Assembly: GCF_001277995.1 (NCBI RefSeq)
Contig: NZ_CP009220.1
Span: forward strand, 2,762,329-2,826,328
Direction of reading: 5' to 3'
From: Corynebacterium deserti GIMN1.010
GTDB taxonomy: Bacteria; Actinomycetota; Actinomycetes; Mycobacteriales; Mycobacteriaceae
Length of the DNA: 64,000 nt
A program made the translations under genes and the position numbers. Each line of letters opens with the position of its first letter. The first letter of the stretch is position 1. This document shows, in pieces, positions 8,986 through 17,334 of the stretch. The notes under the pieces are model-generated. The model searched no databases. It was not told where the DNA came from and saw only the letters and a list, made by a program, of their open reading frames with translations.

Positions 8986-10842
8986 TTATTCCTCCCAGCT
9001 TCGGACCTTGCGGAGCAAAAGTCGGCTCTTACGCTGAGATGCACCCAACTTCTTGCTCATCTGGGTCAGCACCTTGATGGCGTCGTTAATGTGTGGCCCC
9101 TTGTTCAGCATGACACACTCCGCACGCAGCGCCATGGCGGCATCGGTAATCTCTGCGCGTGATGGGAGGCCATTCTTCGCCATGTTTTCCAGCACCTGGG
9201 TAGCCAAAATAGTGGGGACGTGAGCGGCTTCGGCAAGAGCCATGATCAGCTGGGGAACTTCAGCCATGCGGTCAAAACCAAGCTCGACGGCGAGGTCGCC
9301 GCGTGCGATCATGATGCCAAAGTTCTCATGGCGCATGCCGGTGAGCAGGATATGGGCGAGGCCCTCGTAGCCGGGGATGGTTTCGATCTTGAGGACAAGA
9401 CCCAAGCGTTCGGTGGCAACGGGGTCGCCGATGTCTTCGAGTGCTTGGAGCACGTACTCGACGTCGGCCACATCGCGGATGAAGGAGATCGCTGCGATGT
9501 CGGCGTACTTGGCCACGAAACGCAGGTGCTGGAGGTCTTCTTCGGTGAGGCTAGGCAGTGGCAGATCGGAATCCGGCAGGTTGATGCCCTTGTAAGCCGC
9601 AAGGTTGACACCTTGGGGGCGGGCGCGGGTCACTTCGAGTTCAACGTTGACAAACTCGCCTGCTTCGGTCTTGTCGATGCAGACTGCGGCGATGGCGCCG
9701 TCGTCGAAAAGCACTCTATGTCCCACCTTGATCGCGCGGACTGCCTGCGGCAGGGTGCAGCTGATGCGCGGGACGCGGCCAGAGCCGGAGGAAGGATCGT
9801 AAGTGATTTCTTCGTCGGTGAGGATGAGACGGTCGCCGACTTTGAGGTTAATGCGCTGGACGATGGCGGGAATGCCGAAGACGCGGGTGCGGTCGTAGTC
9901 GTGTTCCAGGAGGGTGCCGTTGGAAACGTAGGCTTTTTGGTCACCTTCGGCGAGCATGGCACCGTCGAAAGCCCTGGTCACGGTGAAGGATCGGCGTGCG
10001 CCGCGGGTGTCGGGGAAGCGGATGACGCTGCCGACTTGGAGGTTGGCGAACCAGTTGGGATCAACTTCAATAGCCAGCGCTGGGCGTCCAGGCAGGTTTT
10101 CGGGGACGGGAATGTGCTCGGCGCCGCGGGCTGTAATCCACAGTTTCGCGCGGGTGAGCACCTTGCCGGTTTCGCTGCGGGTAACACGTGCGCGACCAAC
10201 TTCAGGGCCCGGCGCGATGGCTCCGGTACGGACCTTTGGGCCGGCAAGATCCATGCTCACGCGGATTTCGCGGCCGACTTCTTCCGCGACAGTGTGAACG
10301 TTGTCGATCATTTGCTTCCACACGGTTTCATCGTCGTGTGCGCAGTTAATGCGGGCAAGATCCATGCCGCTCTTAGCAAAGCCGCGGACCAGCTCGATGT
10401 CAGTTGCTGCCTCTGCGGGAAGGGTGACCATGATGCAAGACGGGGTGTCGGGGAGGGGATCGCCGAGGAGGACTTCTGCGTGCTCATCGAGGATCTCGTC
10501 GGCGTCTTCGAAAGCGCTGACCACGTCTGATGGTGGGTAGAGCGGGCCTTCACCAGCAAATGCTCCGATGACGTTTCGAGCTGCCTTGAGGCGAGCTTGG
10601 ACTGCAGGTTCCGTCGTGGTCAGGCGGGTTGCTCCAACGGAGGACAATCGTTGCTGCAGGTCGCGGAGATCTTTGGTGCGCAGGTGCGCGTAGTGCATGA
10701 GGTTGCGGGCACCCACGAAGTGGGTTGGGGAGACCTTGCCAATTTCTTCACTGTGTTCTTTGGTCACCTCATCGAGTTCCAAGATGAGATCATCTAGGTC
10801 GTTTTTGATGCTGTGAAGAATTTCCTGGTCAAACTCGTTCAT
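8986..10842 (-). CDS. pyk2: Pyruvate kinase 2
   Basis: Converts phosphoenolpyruvate and ADP to pyruvate and ATP. The 618-residue protein has a long N-terminal extension of about 135 residues before the kinase barrel (SCIMVTLP, then MDLARINCAHDD), a large inserted B domain, and the catalytic IARGDLAVELG segment near residue 510. It lacks the usual C-terminal allosteric domain. This matches the second, atypical pyruvate kinase of C. glutamicum. The ATG at 10842 follows GAGGAGCG, a good ribosome site. A 47-residue upstream extension is arginine-rich and unlike the family, so it is rejected. It lies downstream of ldh in the same direction, consistent with a role under oxygen limitation. Confidence 0.93.
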   Translation of the reverse strand: MNEFDQEILHSIKNDLDDLILELDEVTKEHSEEIGKVSPTHFVGARNLMHYAHLRTKDLRDLQQRLSSVGATRLTTTEPAVQARLKAARNVIGAFAGEGPLYPPSDVVSAFEDADEILDEHAEVLLGDPLPDTPSCIMVTLPAEAATDIELVRGFAKSGMDLARINCAHDDETVWKQMIDNVHTVAEEVGREIRVSMDLAGPKVRTGAIAPGPEVGRARVTRSETGKVLTRAKLWITARGAEHIPVPENLPGRPALAIEVDPNWFANLQVGSVIRFPDTRGARRSFTVTRAFDGAMLAEGDQKAYVSNGTLLEHDYDRTRVFGIPAIVQRINLKVGDRLILTDEEITYDPSSGSGRVPRISCTLPQAVRAIKVGHRVLFDDGAIAAVCIDKTEAGEFVNVELEVTRARPQGVNLAAYKGINLPDSDLPLPSLTEEDLQHLRFVAKYADIAAISFIRDVADVEYVLQALEDIGDPVATERLGLVLKIETIPGYEGLAHILLTGMRHENFGIMIARGDLAVELGFDRMAEVPQLIMALAEAAHVPTILATQVLENMAKNGLPSRAEITDAAMALRAECVMLNKGPHINDAIKVLTQMSKKLGASQRKSRLLLRKVRSWEE

Positions 10843-11020
10843 CGACGCTCCTCGGGTACGAGTAGTGCTACAAGTAGTGCCACGTTTAGCCCTACGTTTA
10901 GCCCTAAATTTAGCCACAGTCCTGCGGCCAAGTTCCACCCACATTTTGCACCTCAATAGCAAAGTTCGCAGCGCAACTTTCATAATTGTTAGGCAACGCG
11001 TGTGGGATCGTGCCCCCAGT

Positions 11021-11086
11021 ATTTAAAACCCGCACTGCCAACGGACTCGACCTAACTCAATCGGTATCGCGGCGGTGCGGGCTTGT
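11021..11086 (-). terminator. ldh terminator
   Basis: Arms at 11071-11084 and 11027-11039 (GCCCGCACCGCC / GGCAGTGCGGG on the minus strand) are separated by a long loop. TTTT follows. It separates ldh from pyk2, although read-through is possible. Confidence 0.6.
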
Positions 11087-11110
11087 CATCCTTCTCCCAA
11101 GAAGGGATTT

Positions 11111-12055
11111 TTAGAAGAACTGCTTCTGAATTTCGCGGAGGGTGTTTGCGGAATGCTTGAAGCGCTCGGACTCGTGCTCGGTGATTTCCAGCTCAACGAC
11201 GCGGCGGATGCCTCGGCGGTTGATGACCGCTGGGGTGCCGATGTAGATGTCTTCTTCGCCGTACTCGCCGTTCAGGAGTGCAGAGCAAGGAACTGCGACG
11301 TCCTGGTTTTGCAGGACTGCGCGGGTGATACGTGCCAGGCCCATGCCGATGCCGTAGGAGGTGGATCCCTTGGCGTCGATGATGTGGTACGCGGCGTCGC
11401 GGGTGTCTTCGAAGATCTTCTCCAAACGGCTTTCCAAGGTGGGATCCTTGTCCAGCATGCGGCTAAGGGATACGCCGGCGATGGTTGCAGAGGAGAGGAC
11501 GGGGAGTTCGGTGTCGCCGTGTTCGCCGATGATGTAGGCGTGGACGGAGCTTGGTGCTACTTCGTAAAGTTCGCCCAGCATGTAGCGGAATCGTGCAGAG
11601 TCGAGGACGGTGCCGGATCCGATGACGCGGTGCCAGTCGAGGCCAGAGAACTTCCAGACGGCGTAGGTGAGGATGTCCACTGGGTTGGAGGCGACGAGGA
11701 AGATGCCGTCGAAGCCGCTGGCCATGACGTCGCCGACGATGGACTTCATGATGTTGACGTTTTTGTCCACAAGCTGCAGGCGGGTTTCACCTGGCTTTTG
11801 TGCAGCGCCTGCGCAGATGACCACCATGGCTGCATCTTCACAGTCTGCGTAGGTGCCCTTGGTGACACGGGTGCGGGAATCCGCCCATACAACACCATGG
11901 TTTAGGTCCATGACGTTGCCTTCGAGCTTCTTCTCATCGATGTCAATGATGGCGAGGTGATCAGCCAATCCTTGGTTGACCAGTGCGTACGCGTAGGCCA
12001 CGCCGACGTCGCCTGCACCGATGAGTACGATCTTGTTTCCGACTGTTTCCTTCAT
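11111..12055 (-). CDS. ldh: L-lactate dehydrogenase (NAD-dependent)
   Basis: Reduces pyruvate to L-lactate with NADH, the main route of lactate formation under oxygen limitation. The 314-residue protein shows the Rossmann glycine motif GAGDVG (residues 13-18), the NAD-binding acidic DID near residue 38, SNPVD near 139, and the active-site histidine in IGEHGDTE near residue 178. The start at 12055 follows GAGGAAGTG. Its promoter carries the palindrome TGGTCTGACCA, identical to that before the lactate-utilisation operon at 15.9 kb, which suggests LldR control. Repression by the sugar regulator SugR is known in the species but was not verified here. Confidence 0.97.
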   Translation of the reverse strand: MKETVGNKIVLIGAGDVGVAYAYALVNQGLADHLAIIDIDEKKLEGNVMDLNHGVVWADSRTRVTKGTYADCEDAAMVVICAGAAQKPGETRLQLVDKNVNIMKSIVGDVMASGFDGIFLVASNPVDILTYAVWKFSGLDWHRVIGSGTVLDSARFRYMLGELYEVAPSSVHAYIIGEHGDTELPVLSSATIAGVSLSRMLDKDPTLESRLEKIFEDTRDAAYHIIDAKGSTSYGIGMGLARITRAVLQNQDVAVPCSALLNGEYGEEDIYIGTPAVINRRGIRRVVELEITEHESERFKHSANTLREIQKQFF

Positions 12056-12165
12056 GAAATGCCCACTTCCTCACTTGCCATGCCGGGCTTGCTCAGGAAT
12101 TTCATTTGAGCTTTTGCCCGGAAATCTTTAACACTTTTAATTATGCCCGTTTCTGCCCGAAAATG

Positions 12166-12176
12166 TGGTCTGACCA
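12166..12176 (-). promoter_or_regulatory. LldR operator in front of ldh
   Basis: TGGTCTGACCA is a perfect 11-bp palindrome about 110 bases upstream of the ldh start. It fits the LldR consensus TNGTNNNACNNA known for C. glutamicum. A CATAAT -10-like box lies about 25 bases downstream in the direction of ldh (around 12140). The same palindrome overlaps the transporter-lldD promoter at 15911-15921. Confidence 0.75.
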
Positions 12177-12199
12177 AATAAATACTTTTGTTGAAAGAA

Positions 12200-12756
12200 T
12201 CACAGTGCGTGTTTACTCACACCATCCGACGTCTATCCGTGCAAACCTGCGAAAGCTCTGCCACCATTGCTCACTATGGTTTCGCTCCCCAGACTTGTTT
12301 CCAGACTAGCGTTGTTCGCCACAGCGCGCCTGCCAAAAACTAGTCCAAAACCTAATCCCAAAAACCAAGCCCACACACCTCCTCCGCAAAGCACTCCTTT
12401 TTGGCGCGCAGCTCACGGCGGAGTTGGTGCCGGGGATGAGGATGTCACCAAGTAGAAGACGCATCACCATCACCATGCAATATTCTTTCTTCCCCAGTGT
12501 GCTGAGCTGGTACAAGGACAACGACGCCCCCATTGTCTCTGCAAAAATGCTTATCGACGCCGTCCACCACCAACTCCGCAAGCTCCCCACCGGCGGTAGC
12601 CGTCCGAAAACTCTTCCTCCCCTGTGAGTCACTGGGCACTTATGGGGGTACAGAGGCGTGGGGCGGCGCGGGGTGGCGCGGGGTGGCGTCGATAAGCTTC
12701 TTGACACCGCTGACGGCATCCTTTTAAGTGGCACGCCACGGTTTTCTGCATCTATG
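12200..12756. other. Gene-poor stretch between ldh and the HAD gene
   Basis: No reading frame here looks convincingly coding. Short frames with proline-rich or mixed composition occur on both strands (for example plus 12424-12627, which ends in a stop at 12625 but continues in the same frame to 12906). This could be a decayed gene. A GC-rich stretch at 12654-12690 repeats GGCGCGGGGT, and one copy of GCGTCGATAAGC sits at 12686. Confidence 0.5.
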
Positions 12757-12906
12757 TCATCTATGTCCGATTTGCGCGCCCGGCGCGATGCGGGCAGTTC
12801 CGAACGTCTGCCCGTTATTGACGGCGGGCGCCACATCCGCTTCGTGGGCTCATCCGAGCACCTCAGCATTGTGTATTGGATCGAGCACAACAACATCAAA
12901 CGCTAA
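12757..12906 (+). CDS. Small hypothetical protein or gene remnant
   Basis: A 49-residue frame from ATG 12757 (MSSMSDLRARRDAG) ends IEHNNIKR just before the HAD gene. Its composition is protein-like and it could be the tail of a decayed longer gene in the same frame. There is no recognisable domain, and no clear ribosome site. Low confidence. Confidence 0.3.
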   Translation, partial: SSMSDLRARRDAGSSERLPVIDGGRHIRFVGSSEHLSIVYWIEHNNIKR

Positions 12907-12915
12907 TGTGAACGC

Positions 12916-13554
12916 ATGACGCATGCGATCCTTTTTGATCTTGACGGCACACTTGTCGATCACACCTCCGCCGCCCGCGCCGCCCTCGCCGCCTGGTCCC
13001 CGACCCTTGGCATTGAGCCCAATTTCGAGCGCTGGATTGAATTAGACAAGTGGGGTTTCGCCCGTTTTGAGCGCGGCGAGACCACGCACCTAGGTCAGCG
13101 CCGCGACCGTATCAGGGCGTACCTCAACAAAGAGCTTGACGACGCAACCTGCGACACCATCTACTCCGGATACCTCTCCGCCTACGAACAAAACTGGACG
13201 GCCTACCCCGACGCACTGGGCGCACTCCAACGAGCTGTCGACACCGGCAATCCCGTGGGCATCCTCACCAACGGCGCTGCCCCCATGCAACAAGACAAAC
13301 TCGATCGCACCGGCCTCAGCCTTCCGGGACTTGTCATGCTCGCCGCCTCCACCCTTGATTCCGCCAAACCACGACCCGAAATGTACTCCCGGGCGCTTGC
13401 TCGTTTGGGTGCTTCGACGGCGACGATTATCGGCGACGACTGGGTCAACGACGTAGAAAAGCCCCGGTCACTCGGTTGGAATGCCATCTACATCGACCGC
13501 TCCGGAACTGATCCACGCGCCGATATCCATTCGCTTGATGAAATTCTTCACTAG
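12916..13554 (+). CDS. HAD-superfamily hydrolase (phosphatase-like)
   Basis: A 212-residue cytosolic protein with the HAD motifs in order: nucleophile motif FDLDGTLVD (residues 7-15), motif II TNGA near 119, motif III lysine in DSAKPRPEMY near 155, and the acidic IGDDWVNDVE near 174. The helical cap inserted after motif I makes it a subfamily I HAD such as a phosphoglycolate-phosphatase- or haloacid-dehalogenase-like enzyme. The substrate is unknown. It is followed 41 bases later by an FMN reductase gene with its own ribosome site. Confidence 0.87.
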   Translation: MTHAILFDLDGTLVDHTSAARAALAAWSPTLGIEPNFERWIELDKWGFARFERGETTHLGQRRDRIRAYLNKELDDATCDTIYSGYLSAYEQNWTAYPDALGALQRAVDTGNPVGILTNGAAPMQQDKLDRTGLSLPGLVMLAASTLDSAKPRPEMYSRALARLGASTATIIGDDWVNDVEKPRSLGWNAIYIDRSGTDPRADIHSLDEILH

Positions 13555-13595
13555 AATCACGGGTGTTCTATTCGCACATTTGTGAAGGAGTAATA

Positions 13596-14141
13596 ATGAA
13601 GATCGGTGTCATTTTGGGAAGCATCCGCGAAGGCCGCTTCGGCCAGGGTGTTGCCGACTGGGTCATGGAGCAGATCGCCAACTACGACGCTGGTGATGCA
13701 ACATTTGAGCTCATTGATCTCAAGGCATTCAATGTTCCTCTGCTAGAGGTCGCCACCGTCCCAGCCGCCGCAAACAAGCAGTACGACGACGAAAACGTCA
13801 CCGCATGGTCCAAGGCCATCGACGCGTGTGATGCTTTCATCTTCATCACCGCTGAGTACAACCACGGTGTGCCAGGTGCCTTCAAGAACGCCGTCGACCA
13901 GCTCGCTGGAGAATGGCAGGGCAAGACCGTCGCATTCGTCTCCTACGGTGCAGCCGAAGGCCTCCGCTCCGTCGAACAGTGGCGACAAATCGTAGCCAAC
14001 TTTGACATGCGCGACATCCGCACCCAGGTCTCCTTCTCCATCTTCAACGAAGCCCAGGACGGAGCCTTCGCCCCTAACGAGCGTCGTGCCGGCGAATTCA
14101 CCGCCCTGCTTGACAGCCTCCTAAAGACAGCTCGCGCTTAA
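13596..14141 (+). CDS. NADPH-dependent FMN reductase family protein
   Basis: A flavodoxin-fold oxidoreductase of 181 residues. The N-terminus IGVILGSIREGRFG is the phosphate-binding loop for FMN. ITAEYNHGVPGAFKNAVDQL near residue 88 is the family signature of the NADPH-dependent FMN/quinone reductases. ATG 13596 is preceded by GAAGGAG. The electron acceptor is unknown. It lies just upstream of lldR, 15 bases away, so it may be co-transcribed with it. Confidence 0.87.
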   Translation: MKIGVILGSIREGRFGQGVADWVMEQIANYDAGDATFELIDLKAFNVPLLEVATVPAAANKQYDDENVTAWSKAIDACDAFIFITAEYNHGVPGAFKNAVDQLAGEWQGKTVAFVSYGAAEGLRSVEQWRQIVANFDMRDIRTQVSFSIFNEAQDGAFAPNERRAGEFTALLDSLLKTARA

Positions 14142-14156
14142 GGCTCTGCTTAACTA

Positions 14157-14846
14157 ATGGGTGTGAAAGCACATGAAGTTGTCATGGATTGGGTCACCGA
14201 GGAACTGAAAAGCGGCCGACTAAAAATCGGTGACCATCTTCCCAGCGAACGAAGCCTCGCCGAAACCCTTGGCGTGTCCAGAAGTTCGCTCCGGGAGGCA
14301 CTTCGTGTGCTCGAAGCCCTTGGCACCATCTCCACCGCCACCGGCTCCGGCCCCCGCTCAGGAACCATCATCACCGCAGCTCCCGGCCAAGCACTCTCGC
14401 TGTCCGTCACGCTGCAGCTGATCACCAACCAAGTGGGCCACCAAGACATCTTCGAAACGCGCCAGCTCCTCGAAGGCTGGGCCGCCCTCCACTCCAGTCC
14501 CGAACGTGGCGATTGGAACCAGGCCGAAGCAATCCTCGACCGCATGGATGACCCCGACCTGCCGCTGGAAGACTTTTTGCTTTTCGACGCGGAATTCCAC
14601 GTCGAACTTTCCAAAGCCGCCGAAAACCCCCTGATCAGTACCCTCATGGAAGCATTACGCCTCTCCGTGTCTGATCACACCGTCGCCCGGGCCCGCACCC
14701 TCCCCGACTGGCCCCGCACCTCCGCGCGTCTCCAAACCGAGCACCGAGCTATCCTCGCAGCCCTACGGAACGGCGACACCCACGGCGCCTCCGCGCTCAT
14801 CCAAAAACACATCGAGGGCTACTACGAAGAAACCGCCTCCGCCTAA
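14157..14846 (+). CDS. lldR: Lactate-responsive regulator LldR (FadR-type GntR family)
   Basis: A repressor of lactate metabolism. The N-terminal winged helix includes GDHLPSERSLAETLGVSRSS (residues about 25-44) and LREALRVLEALG. A GSGPRSGT wing precedes the FCD ligand domain, which carries the metal-binding histidines of the family in FDAEFHVELSKAAENPL and HTVARAR, then EHRAI near residue 202. The size (229 residues) and position directly before the lactate genes match C. glutamicum LldR, which binds lactate and releases DNA. Operators are proposed at 12166 (ldh) and 15911 (transporter-lldD). Confidence 0.93.
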   Translation: MGVKAHEVVMDWVTEELKSGRLKIGDHLPSERSLAETLGVSRSSLREALRVLEALGTISTATGSGPRSGTIITAAPGQALSLSVTLQLITNQVGHQDIFETRQLLEGWAALHSSPERGDWNQAEAILDRMDDPDLPLEDFLLFDAEFHVELSKAAENPLISTLMEALRLSVSDHTVARARTLPDWPRTSARLQTEHRAILAALRNGDTHGASALIQKHIEGYYEETASA

Positions 14847-15643
14847 TGGCCCGCACCCTCTGGGCGGTCAGCGATCTTCACGTCACCTTCGAACAAAACC
14901 AACAGACCGTCTCCCAACTAAAGCCCACCGACCCCGGCGACTGGCTCATCGTTGCAGGTGACGTAGCTGAACGCATCCCCGATGTGGTTCGCACCATGTC
15001 TTTACTGTCCTCACGATTTGAAAAGGTCATCTGGGTCCCCGGCAACCACGAGCTCTTCAACCGCTCCACCGACCGCCTCAACGGGAAAGCCCGCTACCGT
15101 GCCCTCGTCGGCCAACTCCGCGCACTCGGCGTGATCACCCCAGAAGATCCCTACCCTGTCTTTGCCGGCATCACCATCTGCCCAATGTTCACGCTTTACG
15201 ACTACTCCTTCCGCCCCCAAGGCATGAGCATCGGCCTCACCCACAAACAAGCCATCGCCCAAGCAAAAGTAAAACTCGACGATGAACTCGCCATCGCACC
15301 GTACGTCGATATCCCTTCCTGGTGCGCCGAACGCCTCGAATACACCGAAGAACGTCTCAAAGCCACCAAAGGCCCAAAAATCCTGGTCAACCACTGGCCC
15401 CTCGTCATCGAACCCACCCGCAGACTCTTCGAACCCGACATCGCCCTCTGGTGTGGCACCACCGCTACCCGCGATTGGGCCGTCCGCTACAACGCCCTCA
15501 TGGCTATCCATGGCCACCTGCACATTCCCGCCGAAACCCGCGTGGACAACATCAGCCACATCGAAGTCTCCCTCGGCTACCCCTTCGAGAAGCATTCTCC
15601 CCACCTCAAGCGTCCATGGCCCTTCCCTGTCATGAGGGGATAG
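14846..15643 (+). CDS. Metallophosphoesterase family protein
   Basis: A predicted phosphatase/phosphodiesterase with a two-metal centre. The calcineurin-like motifs are present: SDLH (residues 9-12), AGDVAE near 36, PGNHE near 69, and the late MAIHGHLH near 225. 265 residues, no signal peptide. Its ATG shares one base with the lldR stop (TAATG), so it is translationally coupled to lldR. The substrate is unknown, and any link to lactate metabolism is only positional. Confidence 0.87.
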   Translation: MARTLWAVSDLHVTFEQNQQTVSQLKPTDPGDWLIVAGDVAERIPDVVRTMSLLSSRFEKVIWVPGNHELFNRSTDRLNGKARYRALVGQLRALGVITPEDPYPVFAGITICPMFTLYDYSFRPQGMSIGLTHKQAIAQAKVKLDDELAIAPYVDIPSWCAERLEYTEERLKATKGPKILVNHWPLVIEPTRRLFEPDIALWCGTTATRDWAVRYNALMAIHGHLHIPAETRVDNISHIEVSLGYPFEKHSPHLKRPWPFPVMRG

Positions 15644-15779
15644 CTTGATCTGGGTTTAGGGCTTTTGGGTTTTGAGATTCCCGGGTTTCTTGGTTTCTTG
15701 GGATGTGGTGCTGGCACCGCAGATTAAAGACAACCTCTGGCACAGCAGTTTTTCGACGAAAACTAGAAATTCCCACCTA

Positions 15780-15822
15780 TGTGGCCTGCAATCAAGCTGA
15801 GTTTGGGTGCAGGCCACATTGT
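15780..15822 (+). terminator. Hairpin in the lldR-transporter gap, possible terminator
   Basis: Perfect 11-bp arms TGTGGCCTGCA (15780-15790) and TGCAGGCCACA (15808-15818), followed by TTGTTGT. A second perfect palindrome lies at 15747-15764 (AGTTTT and AAAACT around TCGACG). Both sit in the 350-base gene-free stretch 15644-15994, which also holds one GCGTCGAAAAGC copy at 15835 and the promoter below. Confidence 0.5.
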
Positions 15823-15834
15823 TGTCGGCAGGGT

Positions 15835-15846
15835 GCGTCGAAAAGC
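15835..15846 (+). repeat. GCGTCGANAAGC 12-mer, one of many copies in the window
   Basis: Copies outside genes: 12686, 15835, 19868, 27724, 40245, 48033, 50865, 57713, 62321, and with one mismatch 31525 (first base) and near 49488. Copies inside genes: about 1004, 24591, 26117, 30081, 57928. Both orientations occur. The fourth A-side base varies (A, T, C or G). The function is unknown; see findings. Confidence 0.7.
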
Positions 15847-15876
15847 AAAATCTTTACCCCTGTTTACTACACCCCA

Positions 15877-15921
15877 TTGACACGTCAAGGTGACTTGCCT
15901 TACATTCTTGTGGTCTGACCA
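15877..15921 (+). promoter_or_regulatory. Promoter and LldR operator of the lactate transporter-lldD operon
   Basis: -35 TTGACA (15877-15882) and -10 TACATT (15901-15906) with an 18-base spacer. The palindrome TGGTCTGACCA at 15911-15921 begins at the predicted transcription start, ideal for repression. It is identical to the palindrome before ldh (12166-12176). Confidence 0.8.
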
Positions 15922-15994
15922 TGAGGTTGGGCCAATGAGATCCCATTGAAATCCCAACCCCCACCGTTAACTTGCACCGAGAAGAGGTCACCCA

Positions 15995-17299
15995 ATGGCT
16001 ACCACGACCGTAGGAAACGGATCCCCGCCAAAACAGCAATTGAACATGCGCGTCCTGCTGGGCAGCCTTAGCGGCAGCGTTATCGAATGGTTCGATTTCC
16101 TTGTGTACGGAACCGTCGCGGCACTTGTATTCAACAAGATGTACTTCCCTAACGACAATGAGTTCCTCTCCACCATCTTGGCGTACGCGTCCTTCTCCCT
16201 AACGTTCTTCTTCCGTCCGGTTGGTGGCGTGATCTTCGCGCACATCGGCGACCGAATTGGACGTAAGAAGACTCTGTTCATCACCCTCATGCTCATGGGT
16301 GGCGGCACCGTTGCGATTGGCCTGCTCCCTGACTACAACGCCATCGGCATTTGGGCACCAATCTTGCTCATGCTCCTGCGCATCCTGCAGGGTATCGGCA
16401 TTGGTGGCGAATGGGGCGGGGCACTACTCCTGGCTTATGAATATGCTCCGAAAAATCAGCGTGGCCTCTACGGTGCGGTTCCTCAGATGGGCATTTCCCT
16501 GGGCATGCTGCTCGCGGCAGGCGTTGTTTCCCTGCTGACCTTGATGCCTGAAGAGCAGTTCCTCACCTGGGGTTGGCGCATTCCGTTCATCGGTTCCATC
16601 GTCTTGGTCTTCATTGGCCTAGCGATCCGTAACGGTCTCGATGAAACTCCTGAGTTCAAGCGCATCCGCGATTCCGGCCAGCAGGTGAAGATGCCTCTGA
16701 AGGAAGTTTTGACCAAGTACTGGCCAGCTGTCCTAGTGTCCATCGGCGCAAAGGCTGCCGAAACTGGTCCGTTCTATATCTTCGGTACTTACATCGTGGC
16801 GTACGCAACCAACTTCCTGGGCATTCGCGACAACATGGTCCTCCTTGCTATCGCTTGCGCAGCACTGGTTGCCACCATTTGGATGCCACTGTTCGGTTCC
16901 TTCTCTGACCGCGTCAACCGCGCCGTTCTCTACCGAGTCTCCGCATGTACCACCATCGTGCTGATCGTTCCTTACTACCTCATCCTTAACTCCGGTGAAA
17001 CGTGGGCACTCTTCCTCACCACCATCGTTGGCTTCGGCATCCTCTGGGGCAGCGTGAACGCTATCCTCGGCACCGTTATCGCAGAAAACTTCGCACCAGA
17101 AGTTCGCTACACCGGCGCAACCTTGGGATACCAGGTTGGTGCGGCTGTTTTCGGTGGCACCGCTCCGCTTATCGCAGCGTGGCTAATGGAAATCTCCGGC
17201 GGACAGTGGTGGCCAATCGCCGCTTACGTTGCAGCGTGCTGCCTCCTCTCTGTGATCGCGTCCTTCTTCATCGGCCGCGTCGCGCACCAAGAGAGCTAA
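15995..17299 (+). CDS. MFS transporter of the metabolite:H+ symporter type, probable lactate permease
   Basis: A 434-residue protein with 12 predicted helices. It has the MHS-family features GSVIEWFDFLVYGTVAA in helix 1 (residues about 28-44), FRPVGGVIFAHIGDRIGRKK in the loop 2-3 motif near residue 72, and RILQGIGIGGEWGGA near 128. It lies 35 bases upstream of lldD under an LldR-type operator, so L-lactate (and perhaps pyruvate) is the probable substrate. The orthologous gene of C. glutamicum forms an operon with lldD. The substrate follows from context; MHS members also carry citrate, proline and shikimate. Confidence 0.9.
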   Translation: MATTTVGNGSPPKQQLNMRVLLGSLSGSVIEWFDFLVYGTVAALVFNKMYFPNDNEFLSTILAYASFSLTFFFRPVGGVIFAHIGDRIGRKKTLFITLMLMGGGTVAIGLLPDYNAIGIWAPILLMLLRILQGIGIGGEWGGALLLAYEYAPKNQRGLYGAVPQMGISLGMLLAAGVVSLLTLMPEEQFLTWGWRIPFIGSIVLVFIGLAIRNGLDETPEFKRIRDSGQQVKMPLKEVLTKYWPAVLVSIGAKAAETGPFYIFGTYIVAYATNFLGIRDNMVLLAIACAALVATIWMPLFGSFSDRVNRAVLYRVSACTTIVLIVPYYLILNSGETWALFLTTIVGFGILWGSVNAILGTVIAENFAPEVRYTGATLGYQVGAAVFGGTAPLIAAWLMEISGGQWWPIAAYVAACCLLSVIASFFIGRVAHQES

Positions 17300-17334
17300 A
17301 ATCTACTTAAATCGACCGGAAGGAAAATCCACCT

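Noticed and set aside
9220..10530. A 436-codon open frame on the plus strand, antisense to pyk2
   Set aside because: It lies wholly opposite the recognisable pyruvate kinase, has no domain character and arises from the biased third-position composition of the real gene.
10843..10983. 47-residue N-terminal extension of pyk2
   Set aside because: Arginine-rich and without family match; the ATG at 10842 has a good ribosome site and gives the expected length.
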